A stretch of 64,000 nucleotides of DNA from Anseranas semipalmata (GCA_013399115.1 VXAA01001094.1:20956-84955), one strand, 5' to 3'. Shown: positions 38,301 to 52,049, numbered from the stretch's first letter. The notes: a model not told the origin generated them from the letters alone. Numbers and translations: made by a program.

Positions 38301-40016
38301 TGCTGCGGTCCCGATACTTCTAGGAGTGAGGTCTCGAGTTTTGTTTACTTGAGGCAAAATGAGAAAATAGCTCTTCATCCACATCCACAAGTCACTGAAA
38401 TTAATTGAAAAGTATCACGACCTTGCTTTTGAAAACATGTTAGATTTTAGTAGATTCTCTAGATTTTAGTTAGATTACTTTATAGAATGTTTCCCCAAAT
38501 CATGTGGAAAGCGATATTGCTTTATTAAGTTGAGACTTTAAAACTTTCTCTTATGCCGTGTCAGCATCTTTCCTCCTAAAATGCCAGAGGTTTTGTGACA
38601 GAGGCTTGGGTCAGTCATTTTCAGTGTTCCCCACAAATGCTTGTGTCTGACGATCTGGAAATGATCCTTTCTCAGTTGATGACTTTTGGGACAGCGATAG
38701 GGAAGAAGAGTTGTTTGGAGAGAGGAAATGGATACACACATCAACTCCGTCCTGTTTCTGACTGAAAAGCTACTTAGATTTGGTGTTTCTTTTTTTTTTT
38801 CTTGTTTTCATGTTTTTAGTAATGATACCTAAAGTAGCCAGCAAAGAGATTCAGTAGAATGCATCCTTTTAGCGTAAATTATTTCCCATCGGTCATGCAG
38901 GGATGTTTTTGGTAGTCTCATCACCAGAAGTTTAGGTACGAGGCGGTGGATCTCCACCTGGTAAAGATGCGCATTATTCTACAGAAAATGGAGATTTGGT
39001 TTTCAGTGCCAGACCTTCTTGCTTTGAGTCATACAGGCTTTGACGCAGGAGCCACATCTGGGCTTCTTGGTGAGATGGTGACAATGCCCGCGTGTCACTC
39101 AGCAGCCATCCTCGCGGACAATTCAGGCAAATGCCTCTGGTTCCTGTGAGAGTGCCATTTCATCCTTGGCTGAAAGCGTGGCGGTTTTACTCAGTGTCTC
39201 AAGGGCATACTTAAGTCAGGCTGAGCTCTCCGGGTCGGCTGCACTGTTTGTACTCGTGGTTTGACCATGGTTACTCCCGATTCTCACCTGGGTGGAGAAT
39301 AACCGGGTTCATAATGTGTTCTTTTTGAGTCACGTACACTCCCGCATTGTCACCTCTTTCTCGCTATGATCTCATCAGATCTTGCAAGCTTCAGAAGGGT
39401 TGGGCCTGGCCAGTGTGCCTGGATGGGATGCTTCCAGCAGAAACACAGGATGCTCAGGGAAATGGTGCTGGTGATTCAGTAAATACCGCTCTTCCTTCTG
39501 AGTCAGCCGCGGAGCAGAGCGCACAGCCCTGAGAAAAGGGCACTGGGCTAGCGCCCTGCCGCCGAGATGGGGTGGAAAACCCAAAGTCCTGAAGACTTGT
39601 GCTTATTAAAGATCTTTTTGTCAGATTAGTGGTGTTTGCCCACATATTCTGGCGGGGTTCCAGCCTGGGTAATTACTTTCTGCTCACCTAAATTCCTCCT
39701 GGCAGTTTGAGCTGGTCGCAATAATTGCCTTCACTTCCTGTCCTAAACTGCTACTGCAGAGTATCAGTGTGCTGTTAAAACAGCTGCTGTACTTCTGTGG
39801 TAGTTGAAATGGCCCCTATTTATAAATTCAGAAGTTTCTGAAACTTCCCTGAGGGATCTATCAGGATGATAAATGCGCACATACGAGTTGTTCTGTTAGC
39901 AGTGGCCTTTTGTACTTAGGATGGCTTATATTTTTTCCATCCCCAGCAGTAACAGCTTTCTAGTTCTTTTATACCGATATTCCTTCTGATTTTGTTTTGT
40001 TGTGTTTTGTCCACAG
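35381..40016 (+). other. RREB1: RREB1 intron (4636 bp)
   Basis: GTATGT donor to CCACAG acceptor. Read-through would add eight residues and stop. Contents look like ordinary intron; a short repeat of AGATTTTAG-like units occurs at about 38448-38483. Confidence 0.9.
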
Positions 40017-40106
40017 GAAACAAAAGAAGAGAAGTCTTCCTATACCTGTCCTCTGTGTGAAAAGATTTGCACTACACAGCACCAGCTAACTATGCACATT
40101 CGTCAG
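40017..40106 (+). CDS. RREB1: RREB1 coding exon, zinc finger 1
   Basis: 90 bp, 30 codons, phase 0 at both ends; acceptor GTCCACAG, donor CGTCAG|GTACAC. It encodes ETKEEKSSY, shared with human RREB1, followed by a C2H2 finger: CPLC, 12 residues, then HIRQ. The fourth zinc ligand (His) is the first codon of the next exon, so the intron cuts the finger just before its last ligand. The finger should bind zinc and contribute to DNA recognition in the nucleus by the N-terminal finger cluster. Confidence 0.97.
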
Positions 40107-40376
40107 GTACACAAAGTACAAGCTCTTGATTCTTACTTTAGTAATTACATCTGCTTTGCCAGTATGCATTTGCAATGGTGAAAAACAGTTCTGTGTACAA
40201 ATCAAAAATGCTTCATTATAAGTTTTTGCAATTGTTTTGCTTTTATTTAAACCTTCCCCTCATATTTCTTTAAAACAACAACAAGAACAACAAAAACGGG
40301 GTAATTCTCCTCCCTTCCTCCCCTTCCCCTCCCCACCCCCACCCGTGGCTCAAACAAGGATGTGTGTCCTGTTCTG

Positions 40377-40403
40377 CATAGCTTAAGGTATCCCAAGGAT
40401 CCG
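40377..40403. repeat. dispersed short repeat, copy 1
   Basis: GCATAGCTTAAGGT, then TCCCAAGG and CC after small differences; matches the copy near 41105 in the same orientation. Origin unknown. Confidence 0.5.
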
Positions 40404-41104
40404 GAAAACCACTTCCATCATGAAGCATAAGTCCTGTTTTGTTATCCTGTTTGAATACAGTTCCCTTTACTGTTCATGCAAATTAAGAAGCAGGAAGACA
40501 CAACTTTAAAATCGTCTCAGTGTTGAAGAGCCTCTCTGTCCTTTACAGGGTACAGCAATGTTGGGAGGCAGAATTAAAAATACACTTTACAAATGTATGA
40601 TGTTCTTTTTTTGTTTGTTTGTTTGTCAGCTACAGGCCTTCTCCTGCTCCTCTTGAAATACATACGTATTTTATAAGGAGCTTTGGCCTTCTCTTTGTCA
40701 GAAAGTTCTGCTTTGGATGTTAGGTTGTGGTTCACCACTGTGAGTCCACTAGACACTTACTACTTCAGTTTTCCCTCCTGTACTGTAACTGTTACTTAAT
40801 TTTTTTCCATATTCTCCGGTTGGGTTTTTTTTTTGGTATGTGAAGAAATCTTCAATTCTCTGAATGCACGTAAGAAAGAGTAGTACGTATAGCACAATAG
40901 CTAATAGCCATGTAATGCATTCTTATAGCCTAAGGAGTCTGCATGTGAATTCAGAAGCAGTTTACTTCTGTTTTCTTACTACACAGTCACTTCAAAATTA
41001 ATATCTTTAAAGAGTATTTATTTTTAAGTGTCTTCTGCCATAAAGTTCGTAATTACATCCTCTTTCTGTTTTCCCCCTTACCGCTCACCCAACCCTAAAC
41101 CACC

Positions 41105-41131
41105 GCATAGCTTAAGGTCTCCCAAGGTACC
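41105..41131. repeat. dispersed short repeat, copy 2
   Basis: Second copy of the GCATAGCTTAAGGT...TCCCAAGG element, with about three differences over 27 bases. The preceding C-rich sequence is also similar in character to that before copy 1. Confidence 0.5.
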
Positions 41132-41442
41132 ATTTGTCTGGTGGGTTGTTGCTGGATCCCTTCCTACCCCCTTCTGCTGCACACCCAGCAGAAATGCTGC
41201 ACGTGATGGGCACGAAGCACCTACCTGTGCTGCTGCATTAAGGAGTTAAAAGTGAAGGGTGGGGTTGGAGCTGAGGGGGGAGGGCTCGGGAAGAGAGAAG
41301 TATAAATGGGGCACACCTTAATATAAGCTATTGTGTTAAGTGGCTCTTTAAAGCTGCTTTTAAGATGTTTATAATTCTCTCTTATATTTTACTGGCACAT
41401 CAGAAAGGGCATTCAATGAAAAAAAATCATTGCTTTCTCTAG

Positions 41443-41606
41443 CATAACACTGACACTGGAGGGACAGACCATTCCTGCAGCATCTGTGGAAAGTCTCTGA
41501 GCTCAGCGAGCTCCCTTGATCGCCACATGCTGGTGCACTCAGGTGAAAGGCCTTATAAATGTTCAGTATGTGGACAGTCCTTCACCACCAATGGAAACAT
41601 GCACAG
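41443..41606 (+). CDS. RREB1: RREB1 coding exon, zinc fingers 2 and 3
   Basis: 164 bp: 54 codons plus two bases (AG) of an Arg codon; acceptor TTCTCTAG, donor CACAG|GTGAGT. The first codon is the last His of finger 1. Finger 2 is complete: CSIC, 12 residues, HMLVH. It is joined by an SGERPYK linker (a variant of the classic TGEKPY linker) to finger 3, CSVC, 12 residues ending NMHR. The two His ligands of finger 3 are at the start of the next exon. The sequence is nearly identical to human RREB1 here ([27 protein letters not shown]). Read-through of the donor gives an immediate stop. Confidence 0.98.
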
Positions 41607-44600
41607 GTGAGTGCTGATTGGGACCCAGGAGTTTGGAAAGCATTACAGGATAGAGGGCTGGTTTTGTTTCCTAGGAAGGACTTTGCAGCTGACTAAAGAC
41701 CCTTACTTGGGCAGAAAATACGGGCTGTGATATACAAGTATGGCATGACACGCACACACTGCAACTACTAGGGTGCTTATGTTGTGGGACGAAGCCAGAC
41801 TTGAGACCGGTCTTCTAGCTCTCTTTACATAGTACCGAGTTGTTGTGGATATCCAGAAGTATTGTTTATTTGGTTTTATCATTATTTTGACAAATGGGAT
41901 GGATTTTTCTCAAAGGATAAAAATATATAGCCAAGATGTAGAGGAGCTTCTGATTTCATAGCTTCAAACTAGCAGATGCAAATGGTTGTACTGGGGCATC
42001 TGTGGATGTTAAGTAGTGAGGTATCCAACTGCCATCATGAAGATGCCTCTTCAGAATAATCAGTCCTGTTTTTAAATACATACATCAGTACTTGCACTAT
42101 AGACAACTTACTGCACTATAGATCTGGGAAATTCTCTGTAACCGGAGTTGCAAACATATTTCGTGTAGTTTCCTTTGTAGGGATGTAGCAATATGTACAG
42201 TTGTCAGCCAGGGAAATTGAATGTTAAATCACATGTACGTTCCTTCCCCTCTCTCATCCCCCAGTTCAGTATTCGTTTATTTGCATGGGTGGAGCACCTC
42301 CGAGCTGATTAAGAGTTTGTGAATTCCCACACAGCTTTAGTCCCCATATCAAAGAGTTTACAACCTACAAAGAAACTGTAAGACAGGTGGGGGAAAGGAA
42401 CATAGCTTGTAAGCAGAATGGCAAGAGTGATGGTTACGGACTGGTTTTGTGTGGGAGGGAAGATACCTTGTTTCCTTGATTACTACCAATCATTTTCCAA
42501 GCAATATGCTATAGGTGGAATGAAAGGTGTGATTTCAGTGACAATAGAAGAGATAAGATAATCCTGCACAAAGGAAGCACTGTCTTCTTGCAGCTTTACC
42601 TTTTCTGTATCTTACTGACAGTTGAAGCAGTCACTTGAAAATGGAGAAGAAACGGGAGTGTGTGCGGTTTTGTAACTCTGCATTCATTTAACCTGTACTT
42701 GATTAGAATTGGAGAGAGTTGTAGAGAGAAACGTAAAATGAGAAGGGGAAGACATAAAGATGCTCAGAGGAGATACTGGCCTTGGGCATTGAATAAATCA
42801 CGCCTGACTCATCTGACCAGGAGGCAGAGGTGTCGCGAGCCACATGTTTCCCAAACTGGGTCATTGCTCCGTCTGCCGTGAGGAAGGCAGGGCAGTTTCT
42901 GAGTCGCAGCTGATGACACTGTTGGCATCGGAGGGTGAATTCCAGCGCCAGGAACCTCGTGTTGTTGGACACCGTTGTGTCCTGTTCCTCAGCCCGGGCT
43001 GCTTGCTGAAGGGTTGAAGGGTTTGTTTAGCTTTTTGCTCACTGGGCATCTCTCCTCATCCTCTCCCAGAAACTGGAACGGGAGGCTTCCTGTGGCACTT
43101 TACTCCAGGCCTATCAGCTGCTGATATAATATCCTTTGCTTATTGGGGTTTCCCTGTGTAGCAACCCTTATCATGCTTTAAGCAGCTAATTCACCAAAAT
43201 TGCCAGGCTGAGTGACTTGCCCAAAAGAAGTAACTATAGATCAGAACCTTCTGATGAGGAAACTGTTCATTTAAAATTTTTCCTCTTAATGAGATGTTGC
43301 ATGAAGCTACCAGGATGGAGTACTGTGCTTGCTACCTGTGCTAAGAAGGACTTAAGTTCATGCAAGGAAAGGAAAAGATTCCTGTTAAAAGTTCTTTCCA
43401 TCTGACCGGTGTCGGTTCCTATCTGCTCTGTAAAATTCCTTCTTGTGTAGGCCAGCACTGCAGCAGTGTGGTGGGACGTTGCAGAAACCTGTTGCTGAGC
43501 TCATGGACTCTGCAGCAAGTGGCCCCAGACCTGTGACAGGCAAGATCCTGAGCCTACTGAGACAGGGTAGTTTCGCTAAAGGAAGGTAATGTTTGGCAGG
43601 ACAGTGCCAAACGATTTTTTTTGCAGTGAATAACCACTTCTTGATGCTATAACAGACTATAAAAGTGAATCCTGATGCCGAGGTGGAAAGTATGAATGTG
43701 CAAGCAGGCAGATGAGGATAAATACAAAGTGAAATGAAATTTCTTATCTGGTACTATGTCGCACTCACAAGGAAGATGCTCATTTTGCCCACCAGGTACT
43801 TCCTTCAGAAACTGGTATTTCTGGTCTAAGATGGTCTGAAAGAAATTCTTCCATAGGCACCTCAAACCTAGCTGTAGCATCAGGTCCCATGGCCTGCCAG
43901 TGCTGTGGATGAATGCCTTTTACATCACATTCAAAACTGCTTCTGCCTCAGGATACGGGGGCAAGGACCTGCTTGCCAGGTCCTGCCTTGTGTGCAGCAC
44001 CCGCAGGCCTCGCTTCTGGTGGTACCACGTCTGTTCTTCTGCGCCAGCTGGCCAGCGGGGTGATAATAACAGTCCATCTTTCTCTGCTCCTCCACACGAT
44101 GCCTTTATTGTTCTCTGTTTCTGTGCTGGAGTGTGTAAGTAGTGACAGACAGGTGCCCAAACCAGCAAAGAACAAGGTTCCTGAGGTGCCTCTGGTAGCC
44201 AGGTGGTGGTCCCCTTGGAGCGTCACGCGAGGTGTGGAGACAGGTTGTGGGTTTAGCAGAAAGTTGTGAATGTTCTGCTAAAGAATCGGCATAGCTCGTG
44301 GAGGTCCTGCAGGAGTCTCCCCATGTATCGCTGTATTTACACCAAACAGGCTCAGTGCACAGGGCAGGAGTGAGGGAGAATTTAGTCTGCCAGGATCTGA
44401 ATGGGGGGAGAATGCATATACACATACTCCATACGTTTTCTCTCTCTCCCCCTGTGCCTTGTTCTGGCTCTTCCTTAACCGTCTATACTATTTTTTGAAC
44501 CCAGACTTTTTTTTAAAAAAGACCTTTTAGGGGAAAAAGCCCAGTGAAGTGGTTTTGTCAAGGGCAATACTGTGCTGTAGGAGCGCTTATTACTGTTCTG

Positions 44601-47597
44601 ACAGAGGGTGAAATTTCTGATCCATTTTTCTGCCTCCTAGCAGCCAGGTCATTAGACATTCAGCAGAGCAGAGGAGGGAGGGAGACAAGTTCCAGTTGCT
44701 TTTTGGGTTTAGAAAATATCAGTGTTTTTACACTCTGAAGTGCCCACGATCTCCACAGAAATAATTTTTCTCCTCCCTCCCTTGATTAAGTGAAGGGAGA
44801 AAAAACCCTCCAGAGCTCTAATTTGGTGTTTTGTTTTTTTTTTTCACGACGGCAATACTTTGTTGCAGTACCTAGCTTTTTGGCAAGTGGGAACACAGTT
44901 TTGTGCCCAGCTCTTCTCTGGGTTAGTGTAGCTGTGCTGGGGTGTTGCATGTACTCTTTACCTGTTAAATTGATGCTGCCCTTCCTGACTCCCACAATAC
45001 AAGCAAACACTTCATTTGTAAATGAGTCAGAGCCTCTCACACAAGGTCCAGTTTCTTTTTGTTGTGCTCCTTGGCTCCTTGTCAACAAGTCAAGTTGAAT
45101 GGGCACAGCGGACGGAGGGGTGGAGAAGGAAGGTTCTCTTGTGCCGCACCATTCAGAAAAAGAGGTTAAAACCTGCTTCCTTTTCTGACCAGGGTGACTC
45201 TTGGCCAGGATTTTCAACGAGGAACTGTGGGCCCAGGGCGTCTCAGAAAACTCTCCTGCAGCTGCCGGCCTGCTCAGGAGTGGCCTGAGCCTCCTGTGGG
45301 GACAGTCGCAGTTGGAGAGTGCTCAGCATCTAGCATGAAAAACTAGTTTTCTTATTCTCTGAACGTGCTGTCAACCTGATTGCCTGTATATCAGGGCTCC
45401 TGTTTGAGGGGGTTTGTTGCATTCTGGTGTGATAACTGGGAGATCCCTCCATGCTTGGGATCCCTATCAGGAACATGAATTGCTCAGGAGGAGGAGAGCT
45501 GGAGAGAATGCTGCCTTTTTTACACAGATTTCTTTTTGGGCAGTACTGGAAGGAGCAAGCCTTGTAGCGTAAGGGACTGATGTGGGGTTCGGGGGCTTGT
45601 ATTCTTGGGCCTTTTAGAAATTCACAGTAATTTTGAGTTTGAAATCCCTGTAACTGGAATGGCACTGTGATGATCAGTACATAAGAAAATCTGTAATACA
45701 GGACACACTAATCCTCACACTTCTGTGCTAGAGACACAGACACTATGGCTTTCTCTCGGTCACAGTAAATTAAAGTTGAATGCTCTCAGATCTCCAGCAG
45801 GAGCATAAACTCTATGGGAAGAAAGCGTGTGCGTATAAAGAGTTTTCTGTGGCTCTGAAATGCCTGGGGATTTCCAGAGAAGTGTGTAAAATCAATAGAT
45901 TGCAATTACTAAAGGCTTTCCATCTGTACTGCTACTGCAGCTTTCTAGTTTATCTATGAATAGTGCCAACTCTGGGGAGCCCTTTTGGGTCTAGACTCTG
46001 CCACCACACAGGAATTCGCAAGGCTCTTATTCCATCTCCCCCACTGCATCTCCCCAAAATGCGGGCAAAGGAGCTAGTCTGCTGCTGTGGGTTTTGATGG
46101 TGGTGTTGATTTGTAAGTTTTAGCAAGGGACCTTACGGCAGAGAAAAGGGTTTGCTTGACTTACTATGCTGCATTCCAGTAGAACGTGCATCAGACTTCA
46201 GGGGGAAGAGTGATGCCTCCACTTGCTCCAGAAGGGTTTCCTTCAGGGTAGGAGACTTTGCCAACAGCTCCTTTTCCATTTCTGTGACTAAGGATGGTCT
46301 GTACCTATCACTTTAAAATCATATTTTCCTCCCTGCCAAAGACAAGTTCTCCAAGCAACTTGGAAATGTTAATAGGATTTAAATGCCAAAAGGGAGGCGA
46401 GAAATGACCTTCCTGCCAGTTTCCAATGGGCAGCTATTAAAGGCTCTGTGGCAAGTTCGAAAAGAGTTAAGGGATAATATATGTATTTCAACCACAACTT
46501 CCCCAGTTTGGTAAACTAAGCTGCAGTGTCTCTGGCTGGTGTTCTCCATGCTGTCTAAGTGTGATAATGCAAACTAACTGAAGTATTTTGTATGAAACGA
46601 GAACGTCACAGGTATTGACCTTTTCTCTCCTTCCGCTCCTTACCTTCTGCCTGGCAAAATTCTTCATAATGGCTTTTTAGTTACATCCTACTTAAGTACT
46701 TGTAGGCTGTTTATGTACTATCTCAGGAACAGGTCTCAAAGTTTGGGGATTTTTTTTTTTGGCACATGCAAAACACCACATGCAACAACCACATGCAGAA
46801 GTCTTTGAAACTCAAATTGGAAGATCTGGATTGCAGAAGCTATGCTTTGAAGCATGCTTACAAAGGGTCCTATCAAAGAAGGTATTTCTTCTTTTAATTA
46901 AGAAGGCACTTTCATTCTCAATCTTATTCTTAGTGTTAGATAATTTTCCCAAACTTTTTTTTTAACGTGCTGTAGAGAGACAAACAGCTGTTTTTGTTAT
47001 TAGTGCGTGGTACTGTTCTGCTATTCAAATTTTTTAAACAACGCTTCATATGTGTATGTATATGTTGCTGAGTGTGGGTTTTTTGAGAAAGATAGAAAAC
47101 GCACGTGCTGGAGGGGAACCTGGGAATTTTGATGTTTTAGCCAGCCATCTTCACTGGCAAATGAGGAGCATACACTTAGTGAAGACTGTAACTTACTGGT
47201 TGGAAGAGGAGTGTTGGATCCCCATAAAGGTACAGGGAGTGAGATGCATACGCTTTAATGATTTCCCAGCTCTCTTTAACATGGATCTGTGTTTTATGGG
47301 CAGGCACGCATACGGGCTGCCTGTGACTTCTCAAACATCCAGTACGCAAAGTGTCTTCGAGATCTGGCTAAATCCATCCTCTCCCTGCGTTCCACCTGTG
47401 AATTTCTCCTATGTTATTTATGGCACTGGCCCACTTCCAGTAAGCTGTGTGTGCTTTGTAGGGTGCAGTGCAGTAACAATGCCCAGCCTCGAAGTACAAA
47501 TAGGATCTCTGCAGTGTAGCACGTGCGTGCAGTCTGGCATTTGCTTAAGATGGGAATTTTTGGAGGCAGAACATAGTCAAAAGGGATGATGACCTGT

Positions 47598-47631
47598 TTT
47601 TTTTTTTCTTTTTCTTTTTTTGGGGGGGGGT
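47598..47631. repeat. T-rich tract followed by G run
   Basis: Poly(T) with single C interruptions, then nine or ten G. Low-complexity sequence. Confidence 0.85.
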
Positions 47632-48273
47632 TGCAGAAGGGGAGAGGAACTGTCTCATTACAACATGGTTTGGTTTCTGGTGGTTTGCAAAGATGGCCAA
47701 GTGGAAATTTGGTGTTAAATTCTGGGTAGCTTTGGAAGACTGAACATGTGAGATCTTGAAGCTAAAAACAAGTACCCGAGGAACTTGCCACACTGAGAAT
47801 GACTGACACTTCACATGTGTGAAAAGGCCCTCGTTTATTGTCTTGCACAATACGAATGTCTCTTTGGTCGTCTCCTGAGCAGCTTTCATTTCAGTGCTCT
47901 TAAATATGAAGAAGCAGGATGTATTACAGTCTTTCAAATCCATTCCTTATACGTGGGGAATGATTCAACCACTGTCAGCATGCTACTAATAGATAAGCTT
48001 CAGCAAATACAAGTGCCCTAATTCTTGAGCGGGGATAACTGGCACAAAGGGCTAATTTCTGCTTCTAGTAATTGATAACTGTAGCTGTAGGAGACAAGTG
48101 AGATGTGATACCTGTTCTGGTTTTCTTTGCGGTTAAAAACCGTTCCTTACATTTTCACTAATACCTTTTGTAAATAAAGGTGGGGAAGGAGATGGAGATG
48201 AATGTTTTTGGTCTCTCCTGTCAGCCGATAGGTCCAGAGTAAATGTTTCGTACCCTGCTGGGACCTCCGTGTT

Positions 48274-48298
48274 GAAAAAAGAAAGAAAGAAAGAAAAG
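48274..48298. repeat. (GAAA)n tetranucleotide microsatellite
   Basis: Four to five GAAA units after an A run. Confidence 0.9.
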
Positions 48299-48754
48299 GT
48301 GAGGATTTTTCAACAACAGTATATATCAGTAAGAGTCTGTTTCTCTGTGTCTTTGATGAGAATCGGAGGAACAAAGTATTTTTAGTAGTCCCAGGCAGAA
48401 ACTTCTGTCTGTCTCACTGTTGCTGAGTAGATTGGTCATCTTTGTAAAGACTTTCCGTAAACTGTTATTTAATTCACAGGATGTGTAAATAGGATGCTCC
48501 AAAAAAAAACCCCTATGGATATCTTCGGCTGTAAGTGGCCCTAAAGGAGCTCTTGTGTCGCAGTGCCGCTGTGAGCCATGAGAGCTGGAAGGAGATGCCA
48601 TGTTTTCAGACATGTTGAACACGGCTTGTAGCCTTGGACAGTATCCCCCTTCAGTTATCATTAAAGAACAGCAAAGGAAGTTAACACAAAAACACTAATG
48701 CTGAGATCTGATTAGAATCAAGCGAAGCAAGGAAGTGCAGAGTTAAGATTTATA

Positions 48755-48800
48755 TGCTGACCTTAATTAGCTCCATTGTTCTTGAGAACCGAAGCGTACA
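48755..48800. promoter_or_regulatory. candidate regulatory cluster (nuclear receptor, homeodomain and SOX motifs)
   Basis: TGACCTTAATTAGC runs into CCATTGTTC, overlapping a nuclear-receptor half site, a homeodomain core and a SOX-type core within about 25 bases. Motif evidence only. Confidence 0.2.
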
Positions 48801-51800
48801 CAATGAGGAACATTATACTTGCATCTCCCCAGCTCTTCAGTACCTAAACATAAGAAACACTTCAGTGTGCTTTCCAGCCCTAGATTTTGTGTGCGTTGCC
48901 TTTAATTAATACCTAAATCTGTACCTCGAAAGGTTCTGCAGACAAAGAGGGGACACTCTGCTCTCAGCGGTCAGTTCAGGTTTCCGGTGCGAATTGTGCC
49001 GAGGGGAAGGTGGTCTGACACCGCGGGGTAATACCACCCTCCTCCCGGGCAGTAACATAAATCTGCGTGTGACAGAGTGTATTCAGCGTGGCTTAGTGCT
49101 GCTTTGTTACCCATGGCACAGTTCAGATGAGCGCAAGCCACTTGACGGATCAGACGCTAGTCGCAGAGCACATGGCTGTGGAGACCTTGATCTTTCCCCA
49201 TAAGTACCCTTTCAGGAACATCACCTCCTCTAAAGGTTTAGCATTCTCAGGGATGTTACCTCCCCTTCTCACCTTGGAAGAGCTATAGAATAAATACAAG
49301 CTTTAACTTTGCAAGCGCTAGAAAATCCAGGTGATCTTTGCGGCCAGCTGAGGGGCTGTTCGTCCTTTGCCATCAGCCCGACACTAACGCAAGCCTTGCA
49401 GAGATGTTAGCTCTCGAGGTTAACAAGCAGCGCGTGTTTGGTTGGCATTTCGGCTGCTGGTTTGTCTTCCAGGCTGTACTTCAGCTTGGGCAATGCTGTG
49501 CAGAAAATGCTGTCTGCTGAGAAAGTTTGCTGGGAAAGTTTGTATGTTAGGGTAATCTTTGCTTAGCCTGTTGTGCGTGCACGTCAGAAATACTTGCCTC
49601 GCTTCTCTAATGAGCGTGTGTTGAATGTTGTCTGAAGAGACTCCTGGGCCAAGTACCAAAGAGAAGGAGGAAAAAGTCTATCTCAAACTGCATTTGTGGT
49701 TGCTGTCGTTCCACCTTTAATGTACGTCTTCCAGCTTTACCTTTCCCCCCCCAGTATCTAACCTGCTCAACCTGTTCTAGTTCAGCATGCTGCAACCAGC
49801 ACGCTGCAGTGTGTGCCCCTTCTCGGGGTCAGCGGGTTTTTTTGCCTTTCTCTTTTCTCCCCTCTTTTAAAAACAGGCTGTTCACTCACAGTAGATTGCC
49901 AGCATTCGGGGAATCTTCTCTAGCTCTAAAAGAAATGGTCTTAGCCAGGGCCTTTCACTCACGTTTTTGAGCCGTGATGTTCACCTGCACGATGCACAGC
50001 TTCGGCAAAGACATGGGCTATAAAGCAGTAATGCCGTGGTGCATCTGGTAAATAGTACACAGCATACAAACGCTGCTTTCTCTTTCTGGAGGGCATCAGT
50101 AGGTATGCTGACTTCATCAGGCTGCTCTCATAGCTGAAGTTTTCTAAATAGTCTCCGTGATTTTTAGTAATTCCTCAGAGTCAGCCCTCCGGTGCTTTGT
50201 GTAGAAGGATGTCTTAAAGCAGAGGAGGTATGCAACTTCTGTGTGGGCAAAAGTTCCCAATCTCCCCATACTGTGCAGCAGTTTCTGCTGATTCCTGTGA
50301 AGTAGCACAAGTCATGCAGGAACTTCTGTTTCCAGCTACTATGCTTGACTGAAGTGGAGCCGTGGAACGAGATGAGAAACCTTTTCCTAGTGCTGTGAGA
50401 TCACCGCTGGTGAGGAAGGAGGACCACATGTTCAGGAACAGGAGAGGAAATGGGCTAAACACGTGAAGCCTGGTTTGCTAGGATGCCGTCCTCAGCCCTG
50501 GGAGAAGTTTGCACAACTTGTGTGTGCAGCGATAACCCTTACTTCCTTGCCCCTTGAGTTACTTGGTGACTGCTGATACCAGGGTTACGTGGAGACCCTG
50601 TTTTAACGAAGATGTGCTTCTGTTATCTAGCGCAGCTTCCTTGTTTGCAGGCGTGCGTGCAGGGGGGAGGCACTGGGCTCCATCTGCGCAGCATCCCCAG
50701 CATTGCTGCGGCCGGCTATTTTTTCCTCCTTGAGCTGTGTGACGCAGCAAGTTGTTCTCTGCTCTGTGCCATGGGGATTGCTCAACAGTGGAGTGTGACA
50801 GGGCAGCAACTGCGTGAGGGCTCTGCCTGGTTCTGGGAAGTAGCCGAGGCTTATGTTTGCTCGGTTGTTAAAGGGGTGCGGTTTTGAGGGGAGGCAGGAC
50901 GTATCTGGGACTTCTGTTTGCTCTCACGGATACACCTTTTCCTCCTTCTGACATCCCTGTTCTAATTTTCTCTCTCTCCTTTTTTTCCTGATGCTAAAAT
51001 TTAAAACTGCTTCAGTTGTCCTTACCCTCTAATCACACTTGTTTTCTTTTAACATGAAGTTTAAAATCAACTCTGGAGTTATTGACAAGGCTTTTATACC
51101 GTGATAACTAAAGGAGGTGCCTGAAAACCACAAATTTCCAAGATGATGAAATAAAACAGCGGTTCAGAATGTCCCAGGCCAGGTTTTTGGTACACTTTTA
51201 AAAACCTTATTTCTACTTAGTTTTACTGTTGTTAATAAACTTTTGTCTCCAAGCTTAAAGAAGCATGGGGGCCTCAGAGGGATCTTGTTTAATACTTATT
51301 AAAGAGTTTCTTACGGTTTAGAAGTCTCCATGCAGAATTTGGCAATGTTAATTTAGGTCTGCTCTGAATTTAATGCAGACTGCAGGCAGGCAGTTTGGTG
51401 AAGTGATACTGGGAAGCTCACGCTGTATTTCTCGCCTCTTTTGCCCTCCCTTATGCAAGGTTTGATGCAAACGGCAAATGAATGCTTTCTTTTGCTGTCC
51501 TTTGGTAAGCTTGCTTTGGAGGCATGTTTTGAATCACTTCCCTGTCACAGCATCATCAGGCAAATATTTGTCTCCCTTTTTTTCCTTCGAGGTGTTCTGA
51601 CAACACTTCTGGTAGAGAACAGGAGTGACTTTGAGCCAAGCTGGGAATGCAGTTGTATCAATCTCAGCCTGTTAGAACTTGCTGATTCTGCGTCGCAAGT
51701 AGTTGCTTAAATATCTGTGAATACAGCATAATTATTCAGAAATGGTACCTCCCCCCCACTTTTTGGATTTGTAGATCAGTATCTTTCAGTCATGCTTACA

Positions 51801-52049
51801 ACTTGTCTTTATTTGCAGCAAAGCAAAATTTTATTTTAGGATAAAAATACAAAATTCATTGTGTGCATGTACGTGTATCGTGTATCCTTAGGTATCATGT
51901 ATTGGCAGCTGCATGGCACTGGTTAACTTTGCAGGCCGTCCTGGTAGCGCTGAAAAGGGATTTCTAGTCTGTCATTCGAACGTAATCACAGGTGGCTTTT
52001 GCAGCCTGGGAGCTCCCAGGTAGTCTCTGTGGATGTAAATAATAATGCT

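Larger units (their letters stand above)
40107..41442 (+). other. RREB1: RREB1 intron (1336 bp)
   Basis: GTACAC donor to TTTCTCTAG acceptor. It contains a GTTT-type simple repeat near 40603-40627 and two copies of a short GCATAGCTTAAGG-type repeat about 730 bp apart. Confidence 0.9.
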
